64,000 bases of DNA, taken from assembly GCA_964035545.1 (NCBI GenBank), contig OZ037766.1, positions 3,034,501 to 3,098,500 of the forward strand, read 5' to 3'. Shown in pieces: positions 1-12,906 of this stretch; position 1 is the first letter of the stretch, and each line of letters begins with the position of its first letter. A model generated the notes under the pieces. The model was given only the letters and a program-made list of their open reading frames with translations. It had not been told where the DNA came from and ran no database searches. This stretch comes from Bugula neritina (Eukaryota; Bryozoa; Gymnolaemata; Cheilostomatida; Bugulidae). Made by a program: the position numbers and the translations under genes.

Positions 1-3000
1 TCTCTTTGTTTGTCAATGCCTTGTTAAAAAACCAGTTGCTGTGCTCTTTCACAAACTACAATATGAAATTCTAACTTTCTAATTATACACTATACGCTAT
101 ACAGTATGTACACACTACACACACACTTCGTTTCCAAGCTTCGCATTATGTGAATGGATTTTTATTCGATGAATTTGGAAGCAGTTGCATGGGAGCATGA
201 AAATGCAGTGATATACAGTATACAGTATGTACTATGCAGTACAGTGTATACACTATAAAGTATATAATATACAGTATAGGCTATACAGTACACAATATAT
301 GCAGTATAACATACTACACCATATACATTATATGCTGCACAGTATATACAGTATACACTATACAGTATATACTATACAATACATATGGATATAAGTGTAT
401 AGTATAAATACAAACTACACTGAAGCATTACATAACATATTATATAGGCTAATAGGATACACCTCTTCATATATTTGAGTCATCATCTCAGCACTAAGTG
501 TCAGGTAAGTGGGTTTCAGGTACTTTATATCAGTAATTAGAGAGATTTCCTCTCCACTGTAGAATCCGATCTTCCCTCCTTCCGCTGTCACCAGCATCTG
601 TATGAGTCATCAGTACATGAAGTTATGTAATAACTAATACTACTTATGCATTAGGAAATACAATATTTGCAGAGAAATTTAATATATAAATACTGTAAAC
701 CTTTTAAAAGTATAATCTAGGGATTTGCATTTAAATTGCTTACAATTTTAATTAGAATATTATAATATTTTATTATATTATACAAATATTGCTCTCTGAA
801 TAAAGCAATGTAAGAAAATGAAAAAAAATTAAATATAAAATGTATAACAGGACTATAAAAAATTTAAAAAAAAGCTGTAAACTTTCTCAGCATAAAAATT
901 CACATAAATCATCCAACATGAATTAAATTCTTAAAATTATTAGTAGAAAAACAGCAAACAAACATAATATATATAACACTCTCAACTAACCCAAACCTTG
1001 TTAAGCATACAATATGGAAGTTATCCTACCAGCATTGTCTGCTCCTGCACATTTGCTAAAGACAAGTATGATATAAACACGTCTGCACCTCTCGCCATGA
1101 AATTCTCCTTGTAAAATCTTTCCTAAAAGTTATACATATCATTGCAACTTATATATCATATAATAATAATATATAGCATAGAATAATATATATCACACAA
1201 GAATATATAACATATAGTAATATCTAGCATAATTATAATAATATTATATTGCATATAATAATATACAACATAAAGATATATAGCACGCATTAATATATAA
1301 CACATAATAATATATATAGCATACAATAATATATAGCATATAAAAGTATATAGCATATGATAACAGATAATATATAACATATAAACATTTTATATAATGT
1401 ATAATATAAAATTATCTTGTAATTATACTGCATACTACAACAACAACAACTAAAGAATGTATTATATATGATATATCTTATATACTTCAGTATACGATAT
1501 ATCCTGCAGGTGAATGTCAAATAATGCACTAAACCTCTATTGGGTGTCATAAGCTACTCTGACAGAATGTGCAGGTAGTTGCATAGCCTCGACACATGGT
1601 GACAGGTGTCATGTACTTACAAATCTTGCCTGAGAGCACCTGACAACTTCACTCAGCCCTTTGTGCTGTATCATGGCTCCCTTTGGTTTACCAGTTGTTC
1701 CACTCGTATAACACACTAGACACAGGTCTTCTGGATTACACCCCTACAGTTTAGAGACGGAGGGATGAGTGGTTACTCATACTAATTTAGTAGATTTAGA
1801 AACACAGGCTATTTCTGACCTTGCAATGTGGAAATTTGCTATAAGCAGCCATGAGTTGGGGGTTACTGAGTGCAGTGATTTGGGGTCTTTAGAATATGGA
1901 GTTGGTGGTTTAAAATTCCAACCTAAACGTCCAATTCCCCAAACTCGAGAATTCCAAACTACTGCACTTCGCCTCCCAACTCGGGGTTGCTTATAGCAAT
2001 TTTATGCATTGTGCTGACAAATACATGTCAATATATTACATGTTTCAAGTTTTACCAACAATTATATACTGTTTAACAGAAAATGGAAATTTAACAGCTG
2101 CATGAATTCCAAGTGGCAAGAAAAGGAAATGTCATAAAATAACGACATTAGATTATTTTATGCTTTTAAAAAGTTCTAGAACTTTACTTATAGTCCTTGT
2201 TATGGTGTATAACAGAAACATCAAAAGAGAATAAGCTTAGCTCCAAAGTTTGACAAATAATAGCAGTAAGGGGAGCTAACTTACCACTCGTCTCACCGGG
2301 TGATTTTCTCCTTCATTCTGAAATACAAATGAAACAGCATTTATGTTACATTGTTTGCTACATTTGCTATATAATTTACATTATTCATTATAAACACAAA
2401 TAAAAAGCCTACCTCCAGTGTGTTAAAAGATAGGATATTCCACTCCAAACTGCTGACAGCTGAAAAAGTAGAGGCGCTAAGGCTATCCACGTCAAAGTGT
2501 ATGAGATACTTGATGCTGGGTAAGTTAGTTCCCCACTTCATCAGGTCTATCACCTTGTCTTCATCGTCACATATGATAGCTTGCATTTGCGCTGTACAAG
2601 TCAAATCACTGATTATTAAACCTGCTATGTTATAGTTTGTAGTGTAGCTTGTGAAAATCAATCACAAATTGTATAAAAGGAGATAACTCTAATGATAAAA
2701 TGGAACAAATTTTTCAAGCCGTTTTGACTAGTAGTTTGAAAATTATGTTTGTTTAAAACTTTCCATACTGATAGGCTTTAATATCGAAAGCTTGAATATC
2801 AGAAATATACAACTTTACAGAGGGGGATAATTACAAAAGAGAAAACAGCTTACTCTGATTGACAATCTCCTTCAGCCCATGAGCATCTAATTTGTCATAT
2901 AAGGGAACCATGACCATAGAATGTTGATAACAGGCAAACTGGGTCAGCACGACCTAGAAATAGTGTCACACATAAGATATTGTATATATTATAATTCAGC

Positions 3001-4904
3001 ACCTTACTAACATTGTTTAATATATATATTATAATTACTTGCAATGCCAGATAATATATAATGCCCTACAAACGTATTACATTGCACTATAAAAAATATG
3101 ATGCTATATTACCGTAATAGACGCATTGATACAAGACAATAATATAATATACATATAATATAGCATTATATAACATATATTGCTATATGAGAGCATGATA
3201 TTTTTGTATTACAATACCACAAGGCTGCAAGTTTTTAGGCATTTGACCTTTTGCACTCTATGCTAGTAAGCAGCTGCCTGCAGTTGCAGTAACATACCGC
3301 CCTGCCACCATGAATCGTTGCAAATTACCTCAGCTCTGTTTTTAGAAAACACTCCGATGAAAGTTGCATTACTTGGCTGAAGATCTAACCACCTCAGCCC
3401 ACATCCAATGTTGGTAATTCTTCTTAAAGCCTACAAGAAATTAATGTTAGTTTTAAGGAATTCAGTTGAGCTAATGATTGATTTAACTGATTAATTTTTA
3501 GGTAAAGGTTTTAAAATTCTAAATTGTGATATTGTTTCGATTTCAAAATCTATGAATGTATCAACATAATGGATCCAGCATGCTTTTGGACACTGAAAAC
3601 TAAATCAAGCATGTCTTTGATGTGTATAAAGGCAGACTAACAGACGGACTAACAGACAGACTTATGTGTATTAGTTTGTTTTCGATTAAGTGGAAATTTT
3701 CAATTCTTCTCTCTTCCACATTTGGTATTATCCCATATTGAAATGTTAAACTAGGTTTTATATTTCACTCCATCACACTATATATAGCTATATAGCGAAA
3801 TGTTAAGAATTGAAGTTCTAGAATAGAAAGTTCTAGAATCTAGATGAAAGGAGCTTACCCTTTCATAGGTCAGCCACACATCATAGCCAGAGCTCCTACT
3901 ACACCTCCATCCCAGGTAGGGTCTTTGAGCTACCAACACACAAATTGAAACAACTTCAAGAATAAATTCTAGATTCAGCTACAAAATAATTTCATTAAAA
4001 AAATGAATTGTACTAAATAATAAATATGCATTTCTGTATTATATAATCAATTGATAATATTTATTTTCCTAATGATCTTACGGAATTGTGCCACTGAATT
4101 CTCTAGAAGATCCAGCAGAGTTCTATCCTCACAGGGAGGAGTTTCCCTAACCACCATGCATGCAGGGATTATCTACAACAAATATAACAATCAGACCTTC
4201 ACCTAAGTCACCTTTACTTTATAATACAGGAGTGTAAACCCCTACTTTATAATACAGGAGTGTAAAACCCTACTTTATAATACAGGAGTGTAAAACCCTA
4301 CTTTATAATACAGGAGTGTAAACCCCTACTTTATAATACAGGAGTGTAAACCCCTAGCTTTTAATACAGGAGTGTAAATCTCTAGTTTATATTACAGGAG
4401 TGTAAACCCCTACTTTATAATAGAGGAGTGTAACCCCTAGTTTATAATACAGGAGTGTAAACCTCTACTTTATAATACAGAAGTGTAAACCCCTACTTTA
4501 TAATACAGGAGTGTAAACCCCTAGCTTTTAATACAGGAGTGTAAACCCCTACTTTATAATACAGGAGTGTAAACCCCTACTTTATAATACAGGAGTGTAA
4601 ACCCCTCTCTTATAATACAGGAGTGCAAACCCCTATTAAAGGAGTGCTAATAGGGGAAAGAGTAGAGTTAAGTGTGATTGGTTAGTGCCCAAACTAATTC
4701 CTTTAGCGTACCTCCTAAATATGAAACTCTAAGCTTTTTGGAACCATATTAATCTATTAAATGTAATGTTTATACAATACTTATTGAAATATAGTTTATA
4801 CAACTTCTGCTGCTCACCATGTGCCTTCTGCTTTGTCTATGAAGCTCTGTGGGATCTAAGACGTAGCAGTCAGGGCCAGACCTTGTTCCTTTACAGCAAG
4901 ACAT
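1..4904 (-). CDS. ACSL: Long-chain acyl-CoA synthetase, copy A (3' end beyond window)
   Basis: Activates long-chain fatty acids to acyl-CoA via an acyl-AMP intermediate (family knowledge). Exons in transcript order: 4818-4904, 4082-4172, 3859-3929, 3329-3430, 2854-2953, 2413-2591, 2285-2317, 1621-1743, 1030-1122, 463-597 and 1-55 (cut by the edge). All junctions are GT-AG, phases agree and there is no stop, giving about 356 residues. The start is the ATG at 4904; the first exon reads [14 protein letters not shown] and has no membrane anchor. The ATP/AMP-binding P-loop [13 protein letters not shown] (about 233-245) is intact. The conserved [10 protein letters not shown] becomes [10 protein letters not shown] (about 281-290), and the VPRL segment of the next exon becomes LSAEMM (about 327-332). 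Exon 6 is one codon longer than in B and C. The C-terminal half with the fatty-acid signature lies outside the window. It is either an active divergent enzyme or a decaying or repurposed copy. Confidence 0.9.
79..417. repeat. Degenerate TATACAGTATAC palindromic repeat, intron 10 of ACSL copy A
   Basis: Many imperfect copies of short near-palindromes (ACTATACAGTATAC and variants) fill most of the intron between the exons at 1-55 and 463-597. They can pair locally on either strand. No coding content seen. Confidence 0.6.
1150..1500. repeat. AT-rich TATAGCATA-type repeat, intron 8 of ACSL copy A
   Basis: Imperfect copies of a roughly 13-15 bp unit around TAATATATAGCATA. It gives rise to low-complexity Tyr/Ile/Cys ORFs on the minus strand that are not credible proteins. 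It lies between the exons at 1030-1122 and 1621-1743. Confidence 0.6.
4207..4636. repeat. 28-bp minisatellite, intron 1 of ACSL copy A
   Basis: About 15 head-to-tail copies of a 28-bp unit (TACTTTATAATACAGGAGTG followed by TAAACCCC), with substitutions and small indels. The array starts about 35 bp from exon 2 of copy A. Confidence 0.85.
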
Positions 4905-4910
4905 GTCCAG

Positions 4911-5098
4911 CTACACTGTAACATTATAATATACTACACTGTAACATTATAATATACTACACTGTAACATTATAATATACTACACTGTAACATTATATAC
5001 TACACTGTAACATTATATACTACACTGTAACATTATATACTACACTGTAACATTATATACTACACTGTAACATTATATACTACACTCCAACATTATGT
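4911..5098. repeat. 23/20-bp minisatellite abutting first coding exon of ACSL copy A
   Basis: Tandem units of CTACACTGTAACATTATA plus a short AT tail: 23 bp in the first copies, 20 bp in the rest, about nine in all. On the transcript strand each unit ends TTACAGTGTAG. The unit next to the gene supplies the probable acceptor of the ATG-bearing exon (AG at 4911-4912). Confidence 0.8.
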
Positions 5099-5099
5099 A

Positions 5100-6350
5100 C
5101 TACAGAAACTGCTTGCACTTAGGGACATTGATGGAATAAAAATGCTGACAACAAAACCTCAGAGAATTACAGAGCACAATTCTGAATTTAATTGCTTTAA
5201 AAGTATCGTAAGAATAGCAAACAAGTTCAAACAACAAGGTTGGACATATTGTACACCTGGTAATATATAAGAAAGCTGTTCAAAATGAACAGTTTATAGC
5301 AAAATATTATGATTGATCACTCACCCAATTTTTTTGTTTCGTAGCAATCTGGTCTAAAATCTAAACAAGTAATAGTTGATAGAATTTTGTTAAAATATGA
5401 AACGTCTTTCTAATTTTGGTAACAACTTTCTTGCTAATGCAAAAAAAGTTGAATAACTTTAACTAGAAGTTTGTGAATAAAGCTAAGACAAACATATTAT
5501 AAAAGCTGAAATAGCACCCACACCAAAAACATAATAGAGATTAAAATTATCAGAAAGCTTTGAAGTAAAGCTAGATTACAAGTAAATTGCCTATATACAC
5601 CGCAACACTGTAAATATTCCATATAAATGACAAATATATGATAATTAAAGTCGGAAATAAAAAGATGATTTTTAGACTTCTATTTTGAATAAAGTTTATC
5701 CACAATAATTGATCTACATTGTGGTATCAATGTCAGGATTTTGTTATCATTGACTAAAATTATGTTAATGAAAAATTTTTAATTCAAGTATTTTGACAGG
5801 AGTCAATATTAATTTCCAGCTACATAATATATTGTTGATCAAAGTAGGGGGAAATAATTCAGTTAGTATTTACACTTTCTTGAAGTTGAATTCAAAGAGT
5901 TTACAATAATGCTGAATATATAACTCAAATCAGAATTGTTATACGCATGTGGAGATAATATATTCAATTATATGTCAAAAGGGCATAAGAATAATATTTT
6001 TACTTCAATATTTTATTTGTAAGAAATATAATATAATACATATCTTTCAAAATATAAAATAAATTTTCATATGAAAAAGCATAAAGAAAAATATATTTAT
6101 TTAAGTTGTCAACTATTAAATGATTAACAAATTAGTTAAATAAAGTGAACTATGTAAATGTGAAAAAATAAAATTCCAATCTATTAAAATAAAAAACCTG
6201 CAGATTTGCATAGCCTGTAGAATTATAGGCTCCAAGGATGAAAATTCACTTGTTTAAACTTGGGCTGATGCTATGTGTGTTATCTAATCTGATTGGTGGA
6301 TGTCTCAGGCTGTCTGGTCAAATAATGGGCAACGATACTTATTATCTGGC
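5100..6350. other. Intergenic region between ACSL copies A and B
   Basis: AT-rich sequence of about 1.25 kb holding the 3' UTR of copy B and upstream sequence of copy A. No further exon, RNA gene or element was recognised. Confidence 0.6.
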
Positions 6351-9300
6351 CTATGATTGGTTAATACTTTTCAACATTTGATCTATGATTGGTTGGTACT
6401 CCTCAAGGCACTGAGCTCTTTTTAACTTGAAAGTAGGTGTTAGAAGATTATTCTCTACGCTGAAGACGTCAGCTGTGAGATGTATATCCTTGACCTACCA
6501 ATGTATTTATGTTATTATATTAGACAAACTGCTTAATATAGTGAATATGCCATATGTTTATCATGTAGTATACTAACAACACTACTAATATAATAATATT
6601 ACTATGCCTATATTTAGGTTGTACGCTACTGAATTGAGTAATAATACAATAATATGGTATAATATTACATAAAACAACAATAATGCATTACACTGTATGA
6701 ATATAATACTTTAAGGATGAGCTTGTATTGTAATAAGGACATTGTATTGCAATACTAGAAGACTATAATAAAACGTAATGCTCTTATAATTATAGCCACA
6801 GTATATGTTATAATTATATTGTTAATTATAATATCAATTATATTGTAATCACAATATAATAAATTAATATAATGCAGCTATATTTAGGGTTTTTATTATT
6901 TATGTAAATATATATTACAGCATTTTCAAAACAGAGCAAATCACCAGAAATGTTAAAACATCAGCAAGTTTTGATTAGACTATTATTTTCTACCAATTTT
7001 ATGCTCTAATGAAATCGATTAAGTCGACAAACTTTTTCTTACTCTATGATCCTTTGATAGGTAAGGGCTAAGTGACCCACCCTCTATAATATAAACTACT
7101 ATTAACTATACTCAGCTATATTTATGGTCACCTGCCTTTTCAAAACCTTTCAAGTTGAACTGCTTGGCTGAGTTTTCCATTGCTTTCAGGACGGCTGTTT
7201 TTACTTCTGACAGTTTGCAAAGTTCTTCCATGTCTGTCACCATAAGCCCAAGCTGAGACTTGGCAAATTCTGGCAGTGTTTCAGCATCAGGTACAACAAT
7301 GCCAACCTTGAAGAACCAAAACTTGATTGTATCAGCTTTTTGTTAAAAAACACCATTACTACTTTGCAAATTATTTTATTGCAATTTTTAAAAAGTTTGA
7401 TAACAGTTTTGCTGCTTACCAAATAAGAACCAGTGCTTTCACCGTGTACAAAGCACTGAGCAACCAAAGAACAACTCGTATAAACATTTTCTATCTTCTC
7501 TGGTGCCACATATTCTCCCTGAGAAAGTTTGAAAATATTTTTCTTTCTGTCGACTATCTTCAGTGTGCCTCTCTGTAGATATAATATAAATATATTATAT
7601 TGTATCTCTTTGTAATAATAGTATCAAATATATTATATTGTATCTCTCTGTAGATATAATACAAATATATTATATTGTATCTCTTTATAATAATAGTATC
7701 AAATATATTATATTGTACCTCTCTGTAATAATAATAATAGCAAATACGAGTATATTATATTGTATCATTTTTTATTTATAATATCTAAAATATTATATAG
7801 GTATTGCATCCTATGGTAATATAATATAAATGTACATAAAACACTAAATTTGGTAAAATAAAAGCTGATACTGCAATTTTGCTTCTGCATGACCTGTGAA
7901 AGCTAATATTAGAAAGCTTCACTTAAGAGTCTGAAAGTTTTAATGTGAAAATAAATTGGAGTTTTTGTTGTGATTTCACCCACCTCAGTCCATCTACCAA
8001 TATCTCCAGTGTGTAACCATCCGTCATCATCAATGGCTTCTCTAGTCTTTTCCTCATCCTGTAGGTAGCCTTTGAATACATTGCTTCCCTTACAGCACAC
8101 CTCACCCACATTCTCAGCAGCAATGTAGTTCATCTCAGGGACATCAACTAGCTTTATTATACTGCAATCTAATGGTGGTCCCACCTCACCTAAAATTCAC
8201 AGCTAGCGACATTCAAAAGAGTAAGTACAAGTGTAAGTGTAAGTATACAGTGTAAGTAAACAGTGTAGCCTAAGTACAAGTGCAAGTGAAAGTGCAAGTA
8301 TAAGTGTAAGTACACAGTGTAAGTATAAGTATACAGTATAATTGTAAGTGCAAGTATAAGTGTAAATACATCACTAGAATTACCTGCCATGTGATCGCCA
8401 GGCATCGTCATAGCCATTATAGCTGAGCACTCTGTTTGTCCGTAACCTTCACAGACCTGAAACGGCGAGTCATTGAAGAGAAATGTAGCTGAGAACTCTT
8501 TCATATAACTCACAGACGTATTTAATCAACAAAGAAGTGGAAAACCTATTTTTATATCTAAGAGATTCATAAGTATGCCCATCAGTGACTACAGACACTG
8601 CTGTTTTGGTGCAAGCACTACCATATAAGGTATTTATAGACTGTTGAATGAGATGTCTATTCAGTAAAGTGAATACCGAGTTTAAGCCTTAGAGTAGTAT
8701 AATTGTTCAACTACGCCATTCTAGCAGTTACTCCCTTCTAAGTAGCTGTAAGTCACTTACCACAGCTCCAGTGGCTAGTTTAAAGAATCTCAACACCGGT
8801 GCTGAAATTGGGGCGGATCCCGTGAGGATGACCTTCACACGACCCCCAAGAGAGTCGCGCAGTTTCTTGAAGACTAGTTTGTCCCAAAATGTTGACCTTG
8901 CTATGATGCCTCTACAATAAATATCAACATGGGAACACAAAATGGTGGGTGGAAATGTTAATCAATTTATTTCTTTTTTAATTTTACTAGTTCAACAAAC
9001 CAAAACTTATTAAAAGACAATACTAAGAGTTGTCTTATGAAGTGATTCAGCTTTTCCACCAGTTAGAGGCAACAATTATGAAAGAATTTGCCTTGTTACA
9101 AGCTCACAGCTCTAAGTAGGTATATATACACATGATGTGATGAAACTGTAAATACCTATACTTGTGACTATGCTACCAGACTGTATAGCTGCTGTACATG
9201 CTATTTTGATAACTCTATCTCAAGTCTTTACTCTTAATGAGAAATTGCTTTGCCACAATTAAGAGTAAAAAAGGGAATGAAAATAATTTTTTCCAATTAC

Positions 9301-12300
9301 TATTGTCAGTCTAGCCATCTAGACTTCACCCATAACCACTTGCTTGCTTCTAAAAAGATGCTATTCGTTGCCATAAACAATATTTCAGTTAAGAGATATC
9401 CTGGTTTAAAGGTAAATCTGTAAAATGTTGGCAAGACTCAAAATAGTAAAACAATTTTAATTATTTTTTACTAATCTGAAGTGATTTTTGTTTTTTGTTA
9501 TTTACTTCTTAAAAGTATTACATAATTTTCCTTACCTGAGTGCCTGTTTTAATCATCTCTTTCACTTATATTAATTTATGTAATGACAGGACAAACTAAA
9601 GATTGTGTTCAAAGCCAAATAACAATGCTTGTTGTCAATAAAATTATGAATTCAAACATGCTTAGTGCAATTTATGCATTACCTATTGTATAACTCCTCC
9701 TTTTTCTTCAGAGCTCTTTCTAACATTGACTTTTTAAACGAGCTTTTATTAGCACCACTGATAACCTGAGGTGAAGAGAATAAACATTATTTAAAATGCA
9801 TGAAAATGGAATAGAAATATTTATTCTAATTCAAAAAAATTTTTTGCTTTACTTTGGAAAAATATATGTATTGAATTTTAGTATATGCATGTATTTCAGT
9901 ATATGTATGTATCCCAACTTATGCTATAGGCACAGAAAAATTACTCCCAAGCTGTTTTTTAATTAATCACCCACCCGGTCATATATTCTGTTGAGAAGTC
10001 TTGGAACTGAGGCAAAGTAGGTCGGTCTGAGATACCGGATGTCGTTTAGCAACTCTTTCACATCTCCGCTATAAAAACCAACCTTTCCTCCTTGAGAAAT
10101 CGCGGAAACCTGAGTTTAAGAAAACTTATGCTGAAATTTGTATCAGCCATTCAATATAAAGCATAACTGTAAACAAATTAGAAGTACTAGCAGCTCTCAA
10201 CAATTGTAATAATACAGAAAGTGCTAGGTGTCAGCAAGTGTCAGAAGGTGTCAGAGGGTGTCAGATGGTATCAGAAGGTGTTAGAGGGTGTTAGAAAGTG
10301 TCAGAAAGTGTCAGAAGACATATAAATATTTGTTGAACAACTCAAGCTGCAGTGACAGAAAACTATTTTATTAATAAGAAAGCGGGGTATGCATAGATTC
10401 ACACCAGGGCTGACTGACTGAGTAACTGAGTGATTGAGTGAATGCATGGGTGACTAGCTGACAAGCTAAATGAGTATGATTTTAAGGTAAATATTTACTG
10501 TATAAACTTTAGAAGAAAAAAAAAACAAGCAGCTCTGATTTGAATTTGATAAACTGTGTAAGAGTTGTCTCACCAGCATGGTCTGCTCGTACATGTGTGC
10601 TAAAGGTAGGTATGACAGGAACACGTCTTCTCCTCTCGCCATGAAGTTCTTTTTATAAAATCTTTCCTGTAAGCAATATAAGCTGTTAGAACTTTCTTAA
10701 AACTACTGTAACATCAATACTAATTGCTGCATCACTAATGTGGTACTAATACTAACTATTTTAACACCATAATGGTGATGATATTGTAAACAAGCAGTAT
10801 GCATAGATACTGTATTAATTATATAGATTATAAAGACTGGTTTGTAAAATTTGTATTCTAAGCAAATTCAACTGACTCTATATTATGTTATTTTTATAAA
10901 CTTTATTTGCATTGATCTCTAACAGCCTATTATATGCGCAATACTCACAAATGTAGAGCGAGAAGATTTGGCAGAGTTACTCAGTCCTTTATGTTGTATC
11001 ATGGCTCCCTTGGGTTTCCCAGTTGTTCCACTCGTATAACAGACTAGACACAGATCGTCTAGCTTACACAACTGTATAAATATTTCATTTTTGTTATCAA
11101 TCATTGTCAGCAGAACATTTCAAAACAATGAATAGGTACTAAACAGAATTTGCAATTTTGTTATGTCTTTCAGCTTTTCATAAGTTTTAAGTTTTATAGT
11201 CTATTACATAGCATATGCATTGGCTATAATATAGGCAAACAACTTTTATAGGGGGAGGGGGGGGGCGCTTCCAATAACAAGTTCTTAGACTCAAGTTCTA
11301 AAGCTTAGAAAGATATAGATCGACACCACATAAATTATTTTATTAGCCCAACTTATTGGCAGCCATCATACATTTGTATAAGAGAATAACTTAGTTGTGA
11401 TTGCTGTTTAGAAGCTATGAACAACTAGGTTAACTTCATTAAGGCATATTAACTTCACCACAATAACAGTTTATATCAACTCACACATAACTCTACTGGG
11501 TGCGTGGCTCCTTCATTCTAAAATATATCAATATTATTTATTATTTCATAAATAATTTTTTTTCATTCCTTAAAATATTATATTATAGTAAATAAATACT
11601 TTTTTATTCACTCCAAAAGTAAAGTAAATAAATACTGTTTTACCTATTGATAATCATATATTTTATTTGACTTGGTTCTTATTTCAACCTATTTGTTTAC
11701 ATGCACAGATTGTCAACTATATAAATTAATATACTTTTATTTTACATTTGTACTTGTATAAGTAATGAAATCACAAGAACTGGCAAAAAGAGTTTTCTAA
11801 ACATTTTCAACTTTTGGATTTTAGAGTCACTAAAACAGTTAAATTAAGAAGAAAATAAATAAATAAATAAAAATATAATTGAAAATGAAAATAGCTTAAA
11901 TTGGTTTCAATTTTGAAAGATGTTGTGCAAATGGAGAGATTAGGTTAAACCTAAGAACTATTTTTACCATAAACATACCTCGAGCGTTTCAAAGGAAAGG
12001 ATAGTCCAGCCCTGACTCTCTACTGCTGCCACAGTGTCAGCGCTGACAGAATTCATGTGGATCAAAGTTTTAACACTCGGCAGCTGGTCATGTCTCCATT
12101 TTAGTAAATTCTTAATTTTGTCCTCGTCATCACATATTATTACCTCCATTTTTGCTGTGAAACATAAATTACGTTATAAATTTCAAACACACATGTCTTC
12201 AGAAGATAAAAAATCAAGATACTCACAGGTGGGGATAACTCACTCTGATTAACTATATGTACAATTCCCTCATCTCCTAAAGTATCATACATTGGTACTA

Positions 12301-12842
12301 TAACCATAGAGTGCTGGTAGCAGGCATACTGTGCCAGAACCATCTATAAAACAAAATATACTATTTTAAATTTGCATCTATTAAGTTTTTACTCTTTGGC
12401 ACTATATTATGCTTTGTTATAGCATGACATTGCATAAATCTAAAAGATGCAATGGCTTTTTCATGTTAGCTTCAGCGCTTATTTTATTTATTTATATACA
12501 GCTATATCAGCTTTTCTGTGCAAGTTAATATATAAGGTGGTAACACTTCTACTGTTTTCATTGTAAATTATTTTATGATCAATACACCTGTTTGAAACAC
12601 AACATGCTTATAAGCCAAAAACCCCAATACCATGGAAACTCAGTCATTCCCAGTGCTAATCAACTTGAACAGACAACTCTGCTATCTGAGTTCTACACTG
12701 TCTCTTTTGGTGGTAATATTCGTATACAAAACTTACCTCAGCTCTGTTTTTGGAAAACATTCCAATGAGTGTGTCATTGTTTGGTTGCTGGTTCAACCAT
12801 CTTAACCCATACCCAATGTTGGTAATTCTTGTATATGCCTAT

Positions 12843-12906
<64 letters not shown>

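Noticed and set aside
1769..1996. 75-codon plus-strand ORF
   Set aside because: Antisense to intron 7 of ACSL copy A; no domain or splice evidence.
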